DNA of 41,734 nucleotides from Spirochaetota bacterium (GTDB taxonomy: Bacteria > Spirochaetota > Leptospiria > Turneriellales > Turneriellaceae), in the NCBI GenBank assembly GCA_018240245.1, contig JAFEGD010000079.1, forward strand, positions 1-41,734. The letters run 5' to 3'. Below the pieces are notes generated by a model. The model was not told the DNA's origin. It saw nothing but the letters and a program-made list of their open reading frames with translations, and ran no database searches. The translations under genes and the position numbers were made by a program. Positions 23,412 to 31,271 of this stretch are shown in pieces. Within the stretch, counting starts at the first letter, position 1; each line of letters begins with the position of its first letter.

Positions 23412-24076
23412 GGCTTGGTCTCGCCCTCTTTGCCCGCGTTATCGCCCGCCGCGCTGCCTTTGTCGACTGGCTCGAAATATTCGAGACGATTGAAAGCCGC
23501 CGGGTGCGCGCGCCGCGTCTGTTTGACAAACGGCTCGCCCTCGCGCTCTTGCCAGCCGCGTTTGCCGCGCCAAGTATCGGCAAAAAAAGCGAAGACGGTG
23601 AAAGAGCCGTCCGCATTTTTTGCTTTGATTTTTTTCAACTCTTTGAAGAGATATTGCAGCTTGAAAACCTGACCGTCTTTGAGCTCGATGCGCACCGTCG
23701 CCGGCTCGAATTCGTAAACGTCGCCGTCTTTCGCCGAGGCGACGCGATGCGCGCGATAACTTTCTATCGCTATCTCGCGAATGTCTTCGGCGCGCACCGT
23801 CTGGTTATATTGAATTTGTCCCTTCTTATGCGTGAACGAATACGTTGCCGGTATCGCCGCTTCGGCGACGAGCACCGATTTGTCGCCGAGATGAATTCTG
23901 AGCCGCATTGCCGTCAATGGCACCTTTGCCGTTGTGTTTTTTGTTTTCTTGCCCCGGGTGGATTTTTCGCTGTTCTCGGAAATGGGCTCGCGTACCGTTG
24001 GCTCTTGCGGCGGCGATGGGTATTCGATCGCAAAGAGCGGTGAGATCAAAAAAAACAGAAATAAAACTTTGCGCAC
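23408..24076 (-). CDS. Exported protein of unknown function
   Basis: A 222-residue protein with a signal peptide (RKVLFLFFLISPLFA), a Ser/Thr/Lys-rich linker, then a region of about 120 residues rich in short strands (TAMRLRIHLGDKSVLVAEA, ATVRIELKDGQVFKLQYLF), and a charged tail ending in Asp, Gly, Glu and Lys. The strand pattern suggests a small beta-rich periplasmic domain. I cannot assign a family. The start is a GTG without clear Shine-Dalgarno. The stop overlaps the glycosyltransferase start, so the two are translationally coupled. Confidence 0.65.
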   Translation of the reverse strand: MRKVLFLFFLISPLFAIEYPSPPQEPTVREPISENSEKSTRGKKTKNTTAKVPLTAMRLRIHLGDKSVLVAEAAIPATYSFTHKKGQIQYNQTVRAEDIREIAIESYRAHRVASAKDGDVYEFEPATVRIELKDGQVFKLQYLFKELKKIKAKNADGSFTVFAFFADTWRGKRGWQEREGEPFVKQTRRAHPAAFNRLEYFEPVDKGSAAGDNAGKEGETKP

Positions 24077-24158
24077 GCGCTCGACGTGAGCGGGGGCAAA
24101 TCATGGCACGGCAAGTGTTTTAGTAATTTGCACCGAATCGATTCGATTTGTTGCAAAG

Positions 24159-24974
24159 CTATGCCTCACTCGCCTTCACCTTCTGCCACAGCAACTCCCA
24201 GTCGTCGAGAGCGATTATTTCGCCGGCGTCGATACGCGGCGCTGCGGTTAACTCCATCGCACGAAAGCGGCGCTCGAATTTATTGCACGCTTTGCGCAGC
24301 GCTCCCTCGGCGTCGATTTTTGCGTGGCGTGCGTATTGTGCGAGTACGAACATGAGGTCGCCGAATTCTTCTTCGGCGCGCGCGGGCGATTCGCCGAGCG
24401 CCTCTTCGAGTTCGGCAAGTTCTTCGGCGATTTTCGCGCGGATTCCCGTGTCTCTTGGCCAATCAAACCCCACGCGCGAGGCTTTGTCGCCTAAGCGTTC
24501 GGCGCGCTGCAATGCCGGTAGCGCTTTCGGTACGCCGTCGAGGCGCGAGGGGCGGCGCGCGTCGGTCGTTGGCTGGGCCGATCGTTCGCGCGCTTTGATG
24601 GCTTCCCAACTCTGTAACACTTGTTCGGAGTTCGTTGCGGTGCCCGTGCCGTACACGTGTGGGTGGCGCGAAACGAGTTTGTCGGTCACATAGCGCGCGA
24701 CATCGTAAAAATTAAAACGCCCGTCTTCGGCTGCCAGTTGCGCGTGAATCACGACTTGAAAAAGTACGTCGCCCAATTCTTCTTTGAGCGCGCGCGTGTT
24801 TTCTTTATTTTCAATAACTTCGACGAGCTCGTGTGCCTCTTCGATCCGATTTTTTGTTAGACTGCTATGCGTCTGTTCGATGTCCCACGGGCAGCCGCCA
24901 TGAGGATCGCGTAAGTCGCGTGCAAGGGCAACGAGGTCGGCGATGGCATCGTCGCTGCATGGTGGTGTCTTCAT
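24159..24974 (-). CDS. mazG: Nucleoside triphosphate pyrophosphohydrolase MazG
   Basis: A 271-residue all-helical enzyme with two MazG repeats. The first carries LRDPHGGCPWDIEQTHSSL and EELGDVLFQVVIHAQLA; the second KIAEELAELEEAL and EEFGDLMFVLAQYAR. The EExxE and ExxD motifs bind Mg and the triphosphate. It hydrolyses (d)NTPs to monophosphates and helps to clean nucleotide pools. The frame is open to 25154 but the ATG at 24974 matches the family N-terminus. It has no Shine-Dalgarno, and a large palindrome starts five bases upstream. Confidence 0.92.
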   Translation of the reverse strand: MKTPPCSDDAIADLVALARDLRDPHGGCPWDIEQTHSSLTKNRIEEAHELVEVIENKENTRALKEELGDVLFQVVIHAQLAAEDGRFNFYDVARYVTDKLVSRHPHVYGTGTATNSEQVLQSWEAIKARERSAQPTTDARRPSRLDGVPKALPALQRAERLGDKASRVGFDWPRDTGIRAKIAEELAELEEALGESPARAEEEFGDLMFVLAQYARHAKIDAEGALRKACNKFERRFRAMELTAAPRIDAGEIIALDDWELLWQKVKASEA

Positions 24975-24978
24975 AAGC

Positions 24979-25017
24979 CATTTTTTATGTGGCACCGTGC
25001 GTGCCACATAAAAAATG
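24979..25017. promoter_or_regulatory. Perfect 17-base-arm palindrome between divergent mazG and dehydratase genes
   Basis: Arms 24979-24995 and 25001-25017 around CGTGC. The transcript would carry U6 in the 5' arm and A6 in the 3' arm, the reverse of an intrinsic terminator, so it is more likely a DNA-level element. The core reads TGGCAC-N5-GTGCC on both strands, with GG and GC spaced as in sigma-54 -24/-12 boxes. It fills almost all of the 48 bases between the two start codons. Operator, shared promoter and inserted element are all possible. Confidence 0.5.
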
Positions 25018-25022
25018 ACCCG

Positions 25023-26789
25023 ATGCTTGGGAGACTCAAACCCTACGCGCTGACTCTGGCAGGCGATTTTGTAATCATCGCCGCAACGTATGTGGCGTGG
25101 TTCGTGGTCAACGCGCATGCGTGGTGGTGGGCGTTGCCGACGGCGACAGTGCATATCGCCGCTTTGGCGTCGCTGCGTCTCTATCGCGCCAATTTAAAAT
25201 ATCTCAGTCTCTACTCGCTAAAAATTTTACTCGGCGTATCGCTCGCCGTCGTTGCGGCGCTCACGGTGAAAGAAACATTAACGCAGACAATCCTACTGTA
25301 TGCTGGTATGCTATACTTCGTGCAGAATGTGTTCGTTTTGCTACACAGATTAGTTTGGTACTTTCGCTTAAACCCCGAAGCGCGCTTAAAAAAGCAGGGA
25401 TTAACCCCGGTCTTGATCTATGGTGCCGGTACTGTCGGCTACCACCTGCTGCAAGATTTATCGACCGAAGACCTCTTGGGCAAATACCAGATTGCGGCAA
25501 TCGTCGATAACGACACCGAAAAAGTCGGCGGCCACTTGGGGCCGTATCGAGTACACGCGGGGAGCGATTTACGCGCGCTCGCCGAGCGGCACCGCATTCG
25601 CGAGATTTGGTTCACGATGCCGACGACGCCCGATTTCTTAAAGCAAGTCATGGATGCCGTACACGATCTTGCAATCGAATTTAAAGTTGTGCCGCGCAAA
25701 TTGCACGAGTTTGCACCCGACATTCGCAACTTGCGCATCGAAGATTTGATACGCCGGCCTGAAATTCGACTCGATGAAAAACCTGTTGCCAAAATTTTGC
25801 AGGGCAAGCGAATTCTTGTAACCGGCGCGGCGGGTTCGATCGGGCGCGAACTCTCGCGGCAAATCGCGGCGTTGCAACCCGCGCGCCTCACGCTCATCGA
25901 CCAGTGGGAGCACGGCGTCTATCAACTCGAACAAGAATTTATCGGTGAAAATATTTTTTGCGCGATCGCCGATATTCGCAACGAGCGCCGCTTGCTCGAT
26001 ATTATTGCCGCAGAAAAACCGCAGCTAATTTTTCACGCGGCCGCATACAAACACGTGCCGCTTATGGAAACGAACCACCTGCAAGCGATCGACACGAATA
26101 TTTTCGGTACGTGGCATCTCATCGGTGCGGCGCTGAATTACAGTAAGACTCTTCCCGAAAACGCAGCGATTCGCATTGTGAATATTTCGACCGACAAGGC
26201 CGTCGCCCCTGAAAATATCATGGGCATCACGAAGCGCATCGCCGAGCTACTCATGTTCAACGCCGCACGCGCAAGCATGGGCCGCCTCAAAACGACGAGC
26301 GTGCGTTTCGGTAATGTCTTGGGTTCGTCGGGTTCGGTCGTGCCGCTCTTTTGGGAGCAAATTCAGCGGGGTGGGCCGCTCACCGTGACGCACCCCGACA
26401 TGGAGCGTTTTTTCATGACCATACCCGAAGCGGTGCGTTTGGTTCTGCAAGCGGCGGCACAGGGCGGCGAGGCAGGCGCAATTTTGGCGCTCGATATGGG
26501 ACGCCCGGTGCGCATCGTCGAACTCGCCGAGCGCCTTATTTTGCTGGCGGGAAAAAAACCGTACAAAGAAATCGCCATCGAATTTACGGGAATTCGCCCC
26601 GGCGAAAAATTAAAAGAAGAATTATTTTGGCAGCAAGATTCGGTGCAAACGGCAATCCCATTCATATTTCGTTCGACGGGCGATTTGAAAGAAGTCGATA
26701 TCGCCGATTTTATTGCAACGCTGAAGCAGGCGCTCGAAGAAAATCGTTCACGGTCGTGGTACCGAGATTTTCTTTTGCGGTGGGTATAG
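25023..26789 (+). CDS. PglF/CapD-type nucleotide-sugar 4,6-dehydratase
   Basis: A protein of about 588 residues. Four N-terminal membrane helices (1-120) are followed by a first Rossmann region (YGAGTVGYHLL), then the catalytic SDR domain with GAAGSIGRELS (about residue 268), STDKAVAPENIMGITKR, where the usual Tyr-x3-Lys pair is replaced by the Met/Lys arrangement of the FlaA1/PglF group, and GIRPGEKLKEELFW. The family makes UDP-4-keto-6-deoxy sugars for glycans, in keeping with the nearby glycosyltransferase. The frame opens at ATG 24987, but that lies inside a palindrome and adds residues unlike the family; ATG 25023 is preferred. Confidence 0.88.
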   Translation: MLGRLKPYALTLAGDFVIIAATYVAWFVVNAHAWWWALPTATVHIAALASLRLYRANLKYLSLYSLKILLGVSLAVVAALTVKETLTQTILLYAGMLYFVQNVFVLLHRLVWYFRLNPEARLKKQGLTPVLIYGAGTVGYHLLQDLSTEDLLGKYQIAAIVDNDTEKVGGHLGPYRVHAGSDLRALAERHRIREIWFTMPTTPDFLKQVMDAVHDLAIEFKVVPRKLHEFAPDIRNLRIEDLIRRPEIRLDEKPVAKILQGKRILVTGAAGSIGRELSRQIAALQPARLTLIDQWEHGVYQLEQEFIGENIFCAIADIRNERRLLDIIAAEKPQLIFHAAAYKHVPLMETNHLQAIDTNIFGTWHLIGAALNYSKTLPENAAIRIVNISTDKAVAPENIMGITKRIAELLMFNAARASMGRLKTTSVRFGNVLGSSGSVVPLFWEQIQRGGPLTVTHPDMERFFMTIPEAVRLVLQAAAQGGEAGAILALDMGRPVRIVELAERLILLAGKKPYKEIAIEFTGIRPGEKLKEELFWQQDSVQTAIPFIFRSTGDLKEVDIADFIATLKQALEENRSRSWYRDFLLRWV

Positions 26790-26934
26790 CTACAGTACCG
26801 GTTGACGCGATAATGGCGCGGTTCTACGCGGTAATTCTTATGGGGCTCACATTTATCGATGGAAAAGTCAGTCACAAGAATATCTCGCTACCTTTGCGCC
26901 TGTTGCTTTTGTCGTTAATTTCCCCTTTACTTCG

Positions 26935-26940
26935 TATAAT
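26935..26940 (+). promoter_or_regulatory. -10 box of the Ig/DUF1554 protein gene
   Basis: TATAAT matches the consensus fully and would place the transcript start about 14 bases before the GTG. That leaves room for the AGAGGAAG ribosome binding site. No clear -35 box is present at 16-18 bases; TTGTCG lies 20 bases upstream. Confidence 0.5.
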
Positions 26941-26960
26941 TACTTATAGAGGAAGTAACG

Positions 26961-28952
26961 GTGCGGAGCGAAATTGCTATTCGTCTTGTTATTGCCATTT
27001 CGTTCGCTGTATTGCTGCATTGTCGCGGTTTTGATTGGCCTGTTGCGGCTAAAGATAGGGTGGCTGCGATCAATCCCACACTATTTTCGATTACCGCGAC
27101 GAGCCCCGCCGATGCTGCGGCCGGCGTCGCAACCAACACACTCATCGTTGTCGATTTTTCAGAGCCCGTCAGCTTTGCGGGCTTAACTTACAATGCCGCG
27201 AACGGGCCGTGTGCGACGAATAATTTGCAAGTCAGCGTCGATAGTTTTTCGAATTGCATTGCGTTGACGACGCCGACATGGAATGCGGCGAAGACGCAGT
27301 TGACGATGACGCCAGCGGTGGCACTCGCCAATTCGACGGCGTATCAAATTCGCGTGACGCCAACGCTCGCTGCGGCAAGCGGTCGAACGCTCGCCACGAA
27401 TTTTACGACACCGACAGGGTTCACGACCGCCGCCCCAGGAGTTCTCGTGCCCTCGATGAGTGCGCCGGTTGAGGGCGCAACTGGCGTCTCGATCTCAACG
27501 GGTCTCGTGGTGAATTTTACATACGCTGTAAATACGGGCACGCTTTCCTATAATAGCAGCAGCGGCGCATGCACCGGCAGTTTTCAATTCAGTGCCGATG
27601 GCTTCGCAACGTGCCTCGCTTTGGCCACGCCAGCTTGGACGGGCGGCAATACGACGCTCACGATAAATCCGAGCGTGCCGCTGAGTTACAACACGCACTA
27701 CCAAGTGCGCATCACGACCGCTCTCGTCGGCGCGAGCGCCGAGACGCTGAGCGCCACCTATACTTCGATGGGATTTACTTCGGCCCCGCCGCCGCCGCTC
27801 ACGGTTGCTTTAACGACGCCAGCCGATGGGGCGACGGCGGTGGTGACATCGACGTCATTTCTTCTTACTTTTAATTACGCAGTCAATATCTCCACAGTAA
27901 CTCACAATTCGACTGCCGGCGCATGCACAGGTTCGGTGCAAATTTCTCAAGATAATTTTTCGACGTGCATCTCGCTCAACACTCCGGGGTGGGCGGGCGG
28001 TAACACACAATTGACGCTGACGCCGTCGACGCCGTTAGCGCCGGGCGGCGTCTATCGCGTTAAGGTGACGACGGCCGTCGTGGGTGCCGTTGGTAATTTG
28101 CTCGCCACCGATTACACGACAGCGTCGGGTGTGGCAGCGCTCATCAATGCGCCGACGCCGCTACAAGTGTATACCGCAAATGCGCAAAATATGTTGATCT
28201 GGCCGCCGACTCCCGGTGCGGCGTCGTACAATCTTTATTTTAGTACAACCGCTGGAGTGACTACCGGTACGGGAACTTTAATCGCCAGCGTGAGCGCTCC
28301 GTATACGCACACGGGTCTCACAAACGGTACGACGTATTACTACATTGTTGCGGGTGTGAGCGGCGGTAACTTGGGTACGCCATCGGCGCAAGCGTCGGGA
28401 GCACCGATAGCAGCAAAGAAAATTTTCATCACAAGTTCGCTTTATACCGGCAATTTGGGTGGTGTTGCCGGTGCCGATTCGCAGTGTGCTGCGCGTGCCA
28501 GTTCGGCTTCGCTCGGCGGGCAATGGCGCGCGTACCTTTCGACCTCGACCGACGATGCGGTGTGTCGCGTACTTGGGGTTGCGGGTAAACTTTCGGCAAA
28601 TTGCGGATTACCCGTTGCTCCGAATTTGGCTGCGATGGGGCCATATGTTAACACAGCGGCAATAACGGTTGCCACGAGCTTACAATCTTTGCTTTCGAAT
28701 ACTCTCGCCGCTGCGGTTGGCTTTAACGAAACCGGCGCGAGTGCGAGCCTTGCCACACCGTTTACAGGCACCGCAAACGGCGTGCTATCGGGCCCTAATT
28801 GCAGCGATTGGACCGACGGTTCGGCGCTCAATAACGCGACAACCGGCAGCGCCAGTGCGACCAATGCGCAATGGAGTGCTAACGGCACGGGAATTTGCAG
28901 CGTACTTGTGACATTCGTAGCAATCTCCCCTATTTACTGCGTACAGTATTAA
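26961..28952 (+). CDS. Surface lipoprotein candidate with Ig-like repeats, FN3 domain and DUF1554
   Basis: A 663-residue exported protein. Residues 1-21 form a signal peptide ending LLHC, a possible permissive spirochaete lipobox (Cys21). Three Ig-like repeats of about 115 residues follow (each with a P-x-x-G-A-x-G-V opening, a C-T or C-A pair with a second Cys about 17 residues later, and TLTINPS- or TLTPS-type strands). A fibronectin type III-like domain spans about 395-480. The C-terminal 180 residues match DUF1554 (KKIFITSSLYTGNLGG, QCAARA, SDWTDG), a family best known from Leptospira. The GTG start has GAGGAAG upstream. Likely an adhesin or other cell-surface protein. Confidence 0.85.
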   Translation: MRSEIAIRLVIAISFAVLLHCRGFDWPVAAKDRVAAINPTLFSITATSPADAAAGVATNTLIVVDFSEPVSFAGLTYNAANGPCATNNLQVSVDSFSNCIALTTPTWNAAKTQLTMTPAVALANSTAYQIRVTPTLAAASGRTLATNFTTPTGFTTAAPGVLVPSMSAPVEGATGVSISTGLVVNFTYAVNTGTLSYNSSSGACTGSFQFSADGFATCLALATPAWTGGNTTLTINPSVPLSYNTHYQVRITTALVGASAETLSATYTSMGFTSAPPPPLTVALTTPADGATAVVTSTSFLLTFNYAVNISTVTHNSTAGACTGSVQISQDNFSTCISLNTPGWAGGNTQLTLTPSTPLAPGGVYRVKVTTAVVGAVGNLLATDYTTASGVAALINAPTPLQVYTANAQNMLIWPPTPGAASYNLYFSTTAGVTTGTGTLIASVSAPYTHTGLTNGTTYYYIVAGVSGGNLGTPSAQASGAPIAAKKIFITSSLYTGNLGGVAGADSQCAARASSASLGGQWRAYLSTSTDDAVCRVLGVAGKLSANCGLPVAPNLAAMGPYVNTAAITVATSLQSLLSNTLAAAVGFNETGASASLATPFTGTANGVLSGPNCSDWTDGSALNNATTGSASATNAQWSANGTGICSVLVTFVAISPIYCVQY

Positions 28953-29050
28953 AGTCGATGGGCGAAAGGTGCGGGTGCGTTTTGTGGGTTTCTCTTGACT
29001 TGCGAACGGGAATCGCCTGCTGCCACCGAGAAAACCACCTGACGACTTTA

Positions 29051-29079
29051 CTTTTCACCCTGTCTCGTGAAAGTAAATA
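29051..29079 (+). promoter_or_regulatory. Candidate leaderless promoter of the sigma-54 activator gene
   Basis: CTTTTCACCCTGTC (29051-29064) starts 35 bases before the ATG at 29086. A TAAATA hexamer (29074-29079) ends six bases before the ATG. The same 14 bases at the same distance precede purM. The region also folds as TTTCAC/GTGAAA. Confidence 0.5.
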
Positions 29080-29085
29080 AGCATA

Positions 29086-31188
29086 ATGCAGAATGCGTTT
29101 ACTAATCCGCTCGTTGCTTTACACGAAGTGACGCTGTCGCTTCTGACACAAGAATCGAGCGCTAAACTTTTAGACGCACTCCTCGACCGAGCTGTCGAGT
29201 TCACCGGCGCCGATTCGGGTACGATTTCTATTCTCGACAATTCGCATAAATTTCTCGAAATCAAGGCGCAGCGAGGGTTTGCGCAAGACTTGCCAAAGAC
29301 CGTGCGTCTTAAAATTGGCGAGGGTGTCACTGGGCGCTGCATCGTCACGGGTAAATTGCGCAATGTGGGAGACACCTCGCAGGACAAATATTACATCGCG
29401 GTGCGGCAAGATATCCGTTCGGAGCTTGCGGTACCGCTCAAAGTAGGGAATAAAAACTTCGGCGTAATTTCTGTCGATTCAAAACGGCTCGATGCGTTCA
29501 ACGACGATCACGAAGAATATTTACAGATGCTCGCAGAATATGCGGGGCAGATATTTACAACGACGACTTCGGTCGAGTCCTTGAGCCACCGCACGCACTT
29601 GCAAGAGATACTGCTGCAAATAAGCGGTGTGCTCGGCAAATACGCCGATGTGAAACTCTTCTTTGAAGAAGTGATGCGCATTCTCGCCGAAAAGCTCGGG
29701 GTGAAGCGTGCGGCAATTTATCTCTACGACGCGGTTACCGAAGAACTCTCGGTCGCTGCGGCGCTCAACTACAGCAGCGAAGAAATCGAGCGGGGGCGCT
29801 ATGCGATCGGCGAAGGGGTTACGGGCAAAACCTTCAAGCAACGCAAGGCGATTGCAATCGCCAACGTTGCGCACGACGACCAATTCTTGAATAAGACAGG
29901 GCACCAGCGCGAAGACGAAGAGAGTACGAGTTTTTTTACGGCACCTTTTTTCGAGGGCGGCGACGCAGGTGCAGCCTCTGACGCGAGCACCGGCGGCGTC
30001 TTCACGATGGAGATACGTTTTCAATCGCAGAGCAAATTCGAAGACTACGCATTCTTAACGCAAATTTTATCGTCGCTTTTTGGGCAGGCGTTACAGATCG
30101 AAAAACTCGTGCGGCAAACATCGCACGAAGTTCAAGAAGAAAATATTATTCTGCGCCGCCAATTAGAAAGCACGTTCGAATTCGAGAATATCATCGGCAC
30201 GCATCCGCGTATGACCGAGCTTTTCGCGCGCATGAAGATGGCCGCCGATTCGGCGAGCTCGGTCTTAATCACCGGCGAATCGGGTACGGGAAAAGAACTC
30301 ATTGCGAGTGCTCTCCACCAGAATAGTCTGCGGTCGGCGAATGCGCTTGTGAAAATTAATTGTGCCGCGATACCGGCCGATCTTTTAGAGAGCGAACTCT
30401 TCGGCTATGCGCGCGGCGCATTCACCGGCGCCATCGACGATTACAAAGGTAAGGTCTTATCGGCGCACAAAGGTACGTTATTTCTCGACGAAATCGGCGA
30501 ACTCGATTTGAAATTGCAGGCGAAGCTCTTGCGCGTATTGCAAGAAAAAGAATTTTCCCCGTTGGGGAGTAACAAGGTTATCAAAGTCGACGTGCGCATT
30601 ATCGCTGCGACGAATACAAATCTCGAAAATGCGGTTAAAGAAAAAACGTTTCGTGAAGATCTTTTTTATCGCTTAAATGTCATACGCCTGGTTGTGCCGC
30701 CGCTGCGCGAACGGCTTTCCGATTTACCGATTCTTATTCGGCATTTGCTCGAGCGTGTCTGCGAGCGTAACGGCAAGAAAAAAGCGAGTCTGACCCCGGC
30801 GGCGTTCGGCAAATTGCAGATGTACTCGTTTCCCGGCAATATTCGCGAACTCGAAAATATTTTAGAACGTGCGGTTGTTCTCAATGCGAAAACCGAAGTC
30901 GACGCGGGGGATCTTCAACTGGGCGACGCGCCGATGCCATTGCCGCAGGGGGTAATCCACCCGGCAACGAATGTGGCATTCGAGCTCAAAGCTTATCTCA
31001 AAGACGCTATCGCGAAGACGCCGACAGGCACCGTTCTCGACGGCGTGATGGGCGGCGTCGAAAAAGAGCTAATTCGTATTATGCTAAACCAAAACCAGTT
31101 CAACAAGCGCAAGACCGCCGAAGCGCTGGGAATGAACCGCGTGACGCTCGACAAGAAGATTCAACAGTATAGTCTATTTGAAGTTTGA
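29086..31188 (+). CDS. GAF-domain sigma-54-dependent transcriptional activator
   Basis: A 700-residue regulator of the FhlA/NtrC type. GAF domains lie at about 15-155 and 170-345 and would bind a small ligand; no phosphoreceiver is present. The AAA+ domain (365-600) has Walker A GESGTGKE (about residue 396), the sigma-54 contact loop GAFTGA, Walker B TLFLDEIG and a full C-terminal subdomain. A Fis-type helix-turn-helix (NKRKTAEALGMNRVTL) ends the protein. It should remodel RNA polymerase-sigma-54 at target promoters. The ATG has no Shine-Dalgarno. It lies just upstream of the phosphatase/kinase cluster, which may be a target, though I see no -24/-12 box before 31272. Confidence 0.93.
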   Translation: MQNAFTNPLVALHEVTLSLLTQESSAKLLDALLDRAVEFTGADSGTISILDNSHKFLEIKAQRGFAQDLPKTVRLKIGEGVTGRCIVTGKLRNVGDTSQDKYYIAVRQDIRSELAVPLKVGNKNFGVISVDSKRLDAFNDDHEEYLQMLAEYAGQIFTTTTSVESLSHRTHLQEILLQISGVLGKYADVKLFFEEVMRILAEKLGVKRAAIYLYDAVTEELSVAAALNYSSEEIERGRYAIGEGVTGKTFKQRKAIAIANVAHDDQFLNKTGHQREDEESTSFFTAPFFEGGDAGAASDASTGGVFTMEIRFQSQSKFEDYAFLTQILSSLFGQALQIEKLVRQTSHEVQEENIILRRQLESTFEFENIIGTHPRMTELFARMKMAADSASSVLITGESGTGKELIASALHQNSLRSANALVKINCAAIPADLLESELFGYARGAFTGAIDDYKGKVLSAHKGTLFLDEIGELDLKLQAKLLRVLQEKEFSPLGSNKVIKVDVRIIAATNTNLENAVKEKTFREDLFYRLNVIRLVVPPLRERLSDLPILIRHLLERVCERNGKKKASLTPAAFGKLQMYSFPGNIRELENILERAVVLNAKTEVDAGDLQLGDAPMPLPQGVIHPATNVAFELKAYLKDAIAKTPTGTVLDGVMGGVEKELIRIMLNQNQFNKRKTAEALGMNRVTLDKKIQQYSLFEV

Positions 31189-31271
31189 GAAGGCTACGGG
31201 CCCGCACCCCCTTTGAAAAGCACTGCTTAAAACGGGCTTTTCCGCTGTGGTGAATCCACAACTGTGGTGTA

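Noticed and set aside
24979-25017. Reading the palindrome before mazG as an intrinsic terminator
   Set aside because: The T-run is in the 5' arm and the A-run in the 3' arm on both strands, the opposite of a terminator, and it lies between two gene starts.
24987-25022. Upstream ATG giving twelve extra residues to the dehydratase
   Set aside because: The extra codons lie inside the palindrome and encode WHRACHIKNDP, unlike the family N-terminus; the ATG at 25023 fits better.
26351-27034. A 227-codon frame over the end of the dehydratase gene
   Set aside because: It is a shifted-frame shadow of a conserved domain and runs into the next gene; the Gly/Arg-rich composition is not protein-like.
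28984-29038. Terminator after the DUF1554 gene
   Set aside because: An 11-base imperfect stem with a 33-base loop exists, but there is no T-run and the loop is too long for an intrinsic terminator.
31237-31271. A sigma-54 promoter before the AAA+ gene
   Set aside because: No GG/GC pair with the required spacing is present upstream of 31272, so control by the adjacent activator is not supported by sequence.
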